Source of the DNA: Natronosporangium sp035305625
GTDB lineage: Bacteria; Actinomycetota; Actinomycetes; Mycobacteriales; Micromonosporaceae
Direction: 5' to 3'
DNA length: 64,000 nt
Assembly (NCBI GenBank): GCA_963809545.1
Contig: CAWEKD010000005.1
Span: forward strand, 1,364,001 to 1,428,000
Shown piece after piece: positions 62,044-64,000 of the stretch (positions are counted from its first letter, which is position 1; the number at the start of each line of letters is the position of its first letter). Made by a program: the position numbers and the translations under genes. The notes beneath the pieces were generated by a model, which saw only the letters and a list, made by a program, of their open reading frames with translations, was not told where the DNA came from and searched no databases.

Positions 62044-62547
62044 ATGGCGCACCTACCGGTCAACCACGCCGCCCGACCCGTACTCCGAGTCCTGCTGGTG
62101 GGGATCGGGCTGTTCATCCTGACGTTCGGCGTCCTCGGTCTGATCACCAGCTGGGGGTCGTCGTTCTTCGATCGGGGCGAGCACCATGCGTTCTGGCTGC
62201 AGACCAACCCGGCCTTCAGCCTGCTGTCGATCGTGACCGGGCTGGCGATGATCGGTGCCGCGATCTACGGCCGGAACGCCGACCACTACCTCGCGCTGGT
62301 CGGTGGGGCGATCTTCCTCCTGGCCGGGGTGATCATGATGGCGGTGCTGCATACCGAAGCGAACCTGCTGAACTTCAGCCTGGCCAACTGCACCACCTCG
62401 ATGGTGATCGGTCTCCTGCTGACCTTGATCGGCCTGTACACCAAGACCGGCACCGAGGAGGACGCGGAGGAGGAGGAGAAGTTCCGGCACGGCGGGGTCG
62501 GACGGGAAGAGTTCGCCGAACGTACGCACGGCCTGGACCGCCGGTGA
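62044..62547 (+). CDS. DUF4383 membrane protein (copy 2)
   Basis: A 167-residue paralogue of the preceding protein, again opening MAHLPVNHAARPVLRV and containing LHTEANLLNFSLANCTTSMVIG. It has four helices and a Glu-rich tail (EEDAEEEEKF). The start ATG 62044 lacks a strong ribosome site. The two copies have diverged, so the duplication is not recent. Function unknown. Confidence 0.9.
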   Translation: MAHLPVNHAARPVLRVLLVGIGLFILTFGVLGLITSWGSSFFDRGEHHAFWLQTNPAFSLLSIVTGLAMIGAAIYGRNADHYLALVGGAIFLLAGVIMMAVLHTEANLLNFSLANCTTSMVIGLLLTLIGLYTKTGTEEDAEEEEKFRHGGVGREEFAERTHGLDRR

Positions 62548-62607
62548 GGCCAGCTTCCCGGCGGTCAGCCGTCCCGCGAGGCCGACCCCGGAGCTGTTGC
62601 GGTGGGC

Positions 62608-63261
62608 TCACGACTCACTGGTGCGCCGCCGGGCTTGCAGGACCGGGTTGGGCTCGAGGTGCGACAACCCGTTCCAGGCCAGGTTCACCAGATGGGCGGC
62701 GACCGTGGCTTTACGGGGCTTCCGGACGTCCAGCCACCAGCGTCCGACCAACGCCACCATCCCCACCAGCGCCTGCGAGTACAGCTCGGCGAGTTTCGGG
62801 TCGTACCCACGTTGCTTGAATTCGGCGCCGAGGATGTGCTCGACCCGGTGGGCCACGTCGTTGAGTACGGAAGAGAAATTGCCGGAGCTGGACATCACCG
62901 GCGCCTCCCGGACCAGCACCCGGAAGCCGTCGGCCTCCTGCTCGATGTAGTCCAGCAGAGCCAGTGCCGCCTGCTCCAGCAGTGCCCGCGGGTGGCCGGC
63001 GGTCAGCGCGCCCCCGATCCGCTCGAGCAGGGAGCGGACCTCCCGGTCCACCACCACCGCGTAGAGGCCCTCTTTACCACCGAAGTGCTCGTAGACGACC
63101 GGTTTGGAGACCTTGGCCCGGGCCGCTACTTCCTCTATCGAGGTGGCGTCGAAGCCACGTTCAGCGAACAGCTGCCGCCCGATGGAGATCAGCTGCTCCC
63201 GGCGCTGGGCCGCCGACATCCGCACCCGGCGTTTAGCCGGTTCGGTCCCGCCACTGCTCAC
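62608..63261 (-). CDS. TetR/AcrR family transcriptional regulator
   Basis: A 217-residue repressor, GTG 63261. The HTH is at about residues 20-65 (RREQLISIGRQLFAERGFDATSIEEVAARAKVSKPVVYEHFGGKEGLYAVVVDRE). The ligand domain contains GRWWLDVRKPRKATVAAHLVNLAWNGLSHL, resembling actinobacterial regulators of fatty-acid desaturation. It lies 75 bp downstream of the desaturase gene on the same strand with a hairpin between, so it may control that gene, but its position alone does not prove this. Confidence 0.92.
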   Translation of the reverse strand: MSSGGTEPAKRRVRMSAAQRREQLISIGRQLFAERGFDATSIEEVAARAKVSKPVVYEHFGGKEGLYAVVVDREVRSLLERIGGALTAGHPRALLEQAALALLDYIEQEADGFRVLVREAPVMSSSGNFSSVLNDVAHRVEHILGAEFKQRGYDPKLAELYSQALVGMVALVGRWWLDVRKPRKATVAAHLVNLAWNGLSHLEPNPVLQARRRTSES

Positions 63262-63295
63262 GGATCCATCCTGCCATTCAGGTCAAACGACCGAA

Positions 63296-63314
63296 GCCCC
63301 GGCGATGCCGGGGC
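63296..63314 (-). terminator. Hairpin terminator after the desaturase gene
   Basis: GCCCCGGC (63296-63303) and GCCGGGGC (63307-63314) form a perfect 8-bp stem with a 3-nt loop. It lies 23 bp beyond the desaturase stop and 35 bp before the TetR start. Confidence 0.7.
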
Positions 63315-63336
63315 CTGGCCGCTTGTTGACGATGCG

Positions 63337-64000
63337 TCAGGGGGTGGGCGAGACCAGTTTGGCGGATAGCCGCTCCGGTTTCGGCCAGCGGACCGAGTGG
63401 ACCCAGCCGAGCTTCTCCATCAACCAGATCACCCGGGCGCTCGGGTCGATCTGGCCCCGCAGCGCACCGTGGCGGGCGCAGGTGGGGTCGGCGTGGTGCA
63501 GGTTGTGCCAGCTCTCGCCGAGCGACAGGATCGCCAGTGGCCAGAAGTTGGCGGCCTTGTCACCGTTGCGGACCGCGAACGGTCGGTCGCCGAACACGTG
63601 ACAGACCGAATTGATCGACCAGGTGACGTGGTGCAGCAGTCCGATGCGGACGAGCCCGCCCCAGAAGAACGCGGTCAGCGCGCCCTGCCAGGACCAGGTG
63701 ATGAGCCCCCCGAGCAGCGCCGGGGTCAGCAGGGAGATGGTCACCAGCAGGGGGAACAACTTGTCGATCCGGTTGAGGTCCCGATCGGCGAGGAGGTCCG
63801 GGGCGAACCGCTCCCGATTGGTCAGCTCCCGGTGGAACATCCAGCCCACGTGAGCGTGGAACATCCCTTTGACCAGGCCGCGCACGCTGGCGCCGTACCG
63901 CCAGGGGGAGTGGGGATCCCCTTCGACGTCGGAGAACATGTGGTGCCGGCGATGGTCCGCGACCCACTGGATGATGTTGCCTTGGATGGCCAGGGAGCCC
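63337..64000 (-). CDS. Acyl-CoA (delta-9 type) desaturase, C-terminal part, runs off window
   Basis: The last ~221 residues of a membrane fatty-acid desaturase. Two of three histidine boxes are visible: WVADHRRHH near the window edge and GESWHNLHHA near the C-terminus, with TWSINSVCHVFGDRPFAVRNGDKAANFWPLAIL between. These bind the di-iron centre that introduces a double bond into acyl-CoA. Two membrane helices (LFPLLVTISLLTPALLGGLI, LTAFFWGGLVRIGLLHHVTW) are present. The N-terminus and first His box lie beyond 64000. Confidence 0.93.
   Translation of the reverse strand, partial: GSLAIQGNIIQWVADHRRHHMFSDVEGDPHSPWRYGASVRGLVKGMFHAHVGWMFHRELTNRERFAPDLLADRDLNRIDKLFPLLVTISLLTPALLGGLITWSWQGALTAFFWGGLVRIGLLHHVTWSINSVCHVFGDRPFAVRNGDKAANFWPLAILSLGESWHNLHHADPTCARHGALRGQIDPSARVIWLMEKLGWVHSVRWPKPERLSAKLVSPTP

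Overview
This is a 64 kb chromosomal segment of a very GC-rich actinomycete. Its gene neighbourhoods are typical of the class: folate cyclo-ligase, galU, glp, rimJ, sepX and tRNA-Ala; rsmI divergent from a protein O-mannosyltransferase; metG, then tatD-rsmA-ispE. The family looks like Micromonosporaceae from general gene content and protein similarity recalled from memory; that placement is an inference. GTG starts, 4-bp ATGA/GTGA gene overlaps, strong Shine-Dalgarno sites mixed with apparently leaderless genes, and hairpin terminators without T-tracts all fit.

Layout. 0-1.6 kb: the edge of a RiPP locus, with a Ser/Cys-rich thiazolylpeptide/TOMM-like precursor, an ABC ATPase running off the left end, and an ArsR-like regulator. 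1.6-8.7 kb: housekeeping block (5-formyl-THF cyclo-ligase, a diguanylate cyclase, galU, glp, a GNAT acetyltransferase, sepX, tRNA-Ala). 8.9-11.5 kb: copper genes (CopD-CtaG fusion and CopC). 11.7-20.8 kb: one eight-gene minus-strand operon headed by a LacI regulator with two tandem operators. It encodes ribokinase, RbsD, a CUT1 sugar ABC importer without its ATPase, a GH38-type glycosidase and a Gfo/Idh/MocA oxidoreductase. 21.0-24.5 kb: four genes (AraC-type regulator, VOC protein, DedA, L,D-transpeptidase), all broken by many single-base indels although the conserved protein sequence survives in alternating frames. 24.6-29.7 kb: methyltransferase and ABM monooxygenase, then a polyhydroxybutyrate-use locus (3-hydroxybutyrate dehydrogenase, GAF-HTH regulator, secreted PHB depolymerase).

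29.9-37.8 kb: a TetR regulator divergent from a seven-gene overlapping operon (acyl-CoA synthetase, Liv-type ABC importer, KAS III-like enzyme), apparently for uptake, CoA activation and condensation of an unknown carboxylate. 37.9-42.5 kb: an alpha/beta hydrolase and a large secreted nuclease. 42.6-45.7 kb: a tandemly repeated structured intergenic sequence, a promoter with a hairpin-rich leader, a small membrane protein, and the most unusual protein of the window, an HtpX-like M48 metalloprotease fused to a VirD4/TraG-type ATPase. 45.8-57.3 kb: mostly conserved genes (coiled-coil protein, Cys-less IscA-like protein, protein mannosyltransferase, rsmI, metG, a membrane hydrolase, an XRE regulator beside two DnaA-box-like sites, tatD, rsmA, ispE). 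57.4-64 kb: a large secreted subtilase, two tandem DUF4383 membrane proteins, a TetR regulator and a fatty-acid desaturase running off the right end.

Three otherwise intact genes (GAF regulator, nuclease, tatD) carry one single-base indel each. Together with the 21-24.5 kb block this raises the question of sequencing error versus real gene decay. I saw no CRISPR array, insertion sequence, phage module or integration site.
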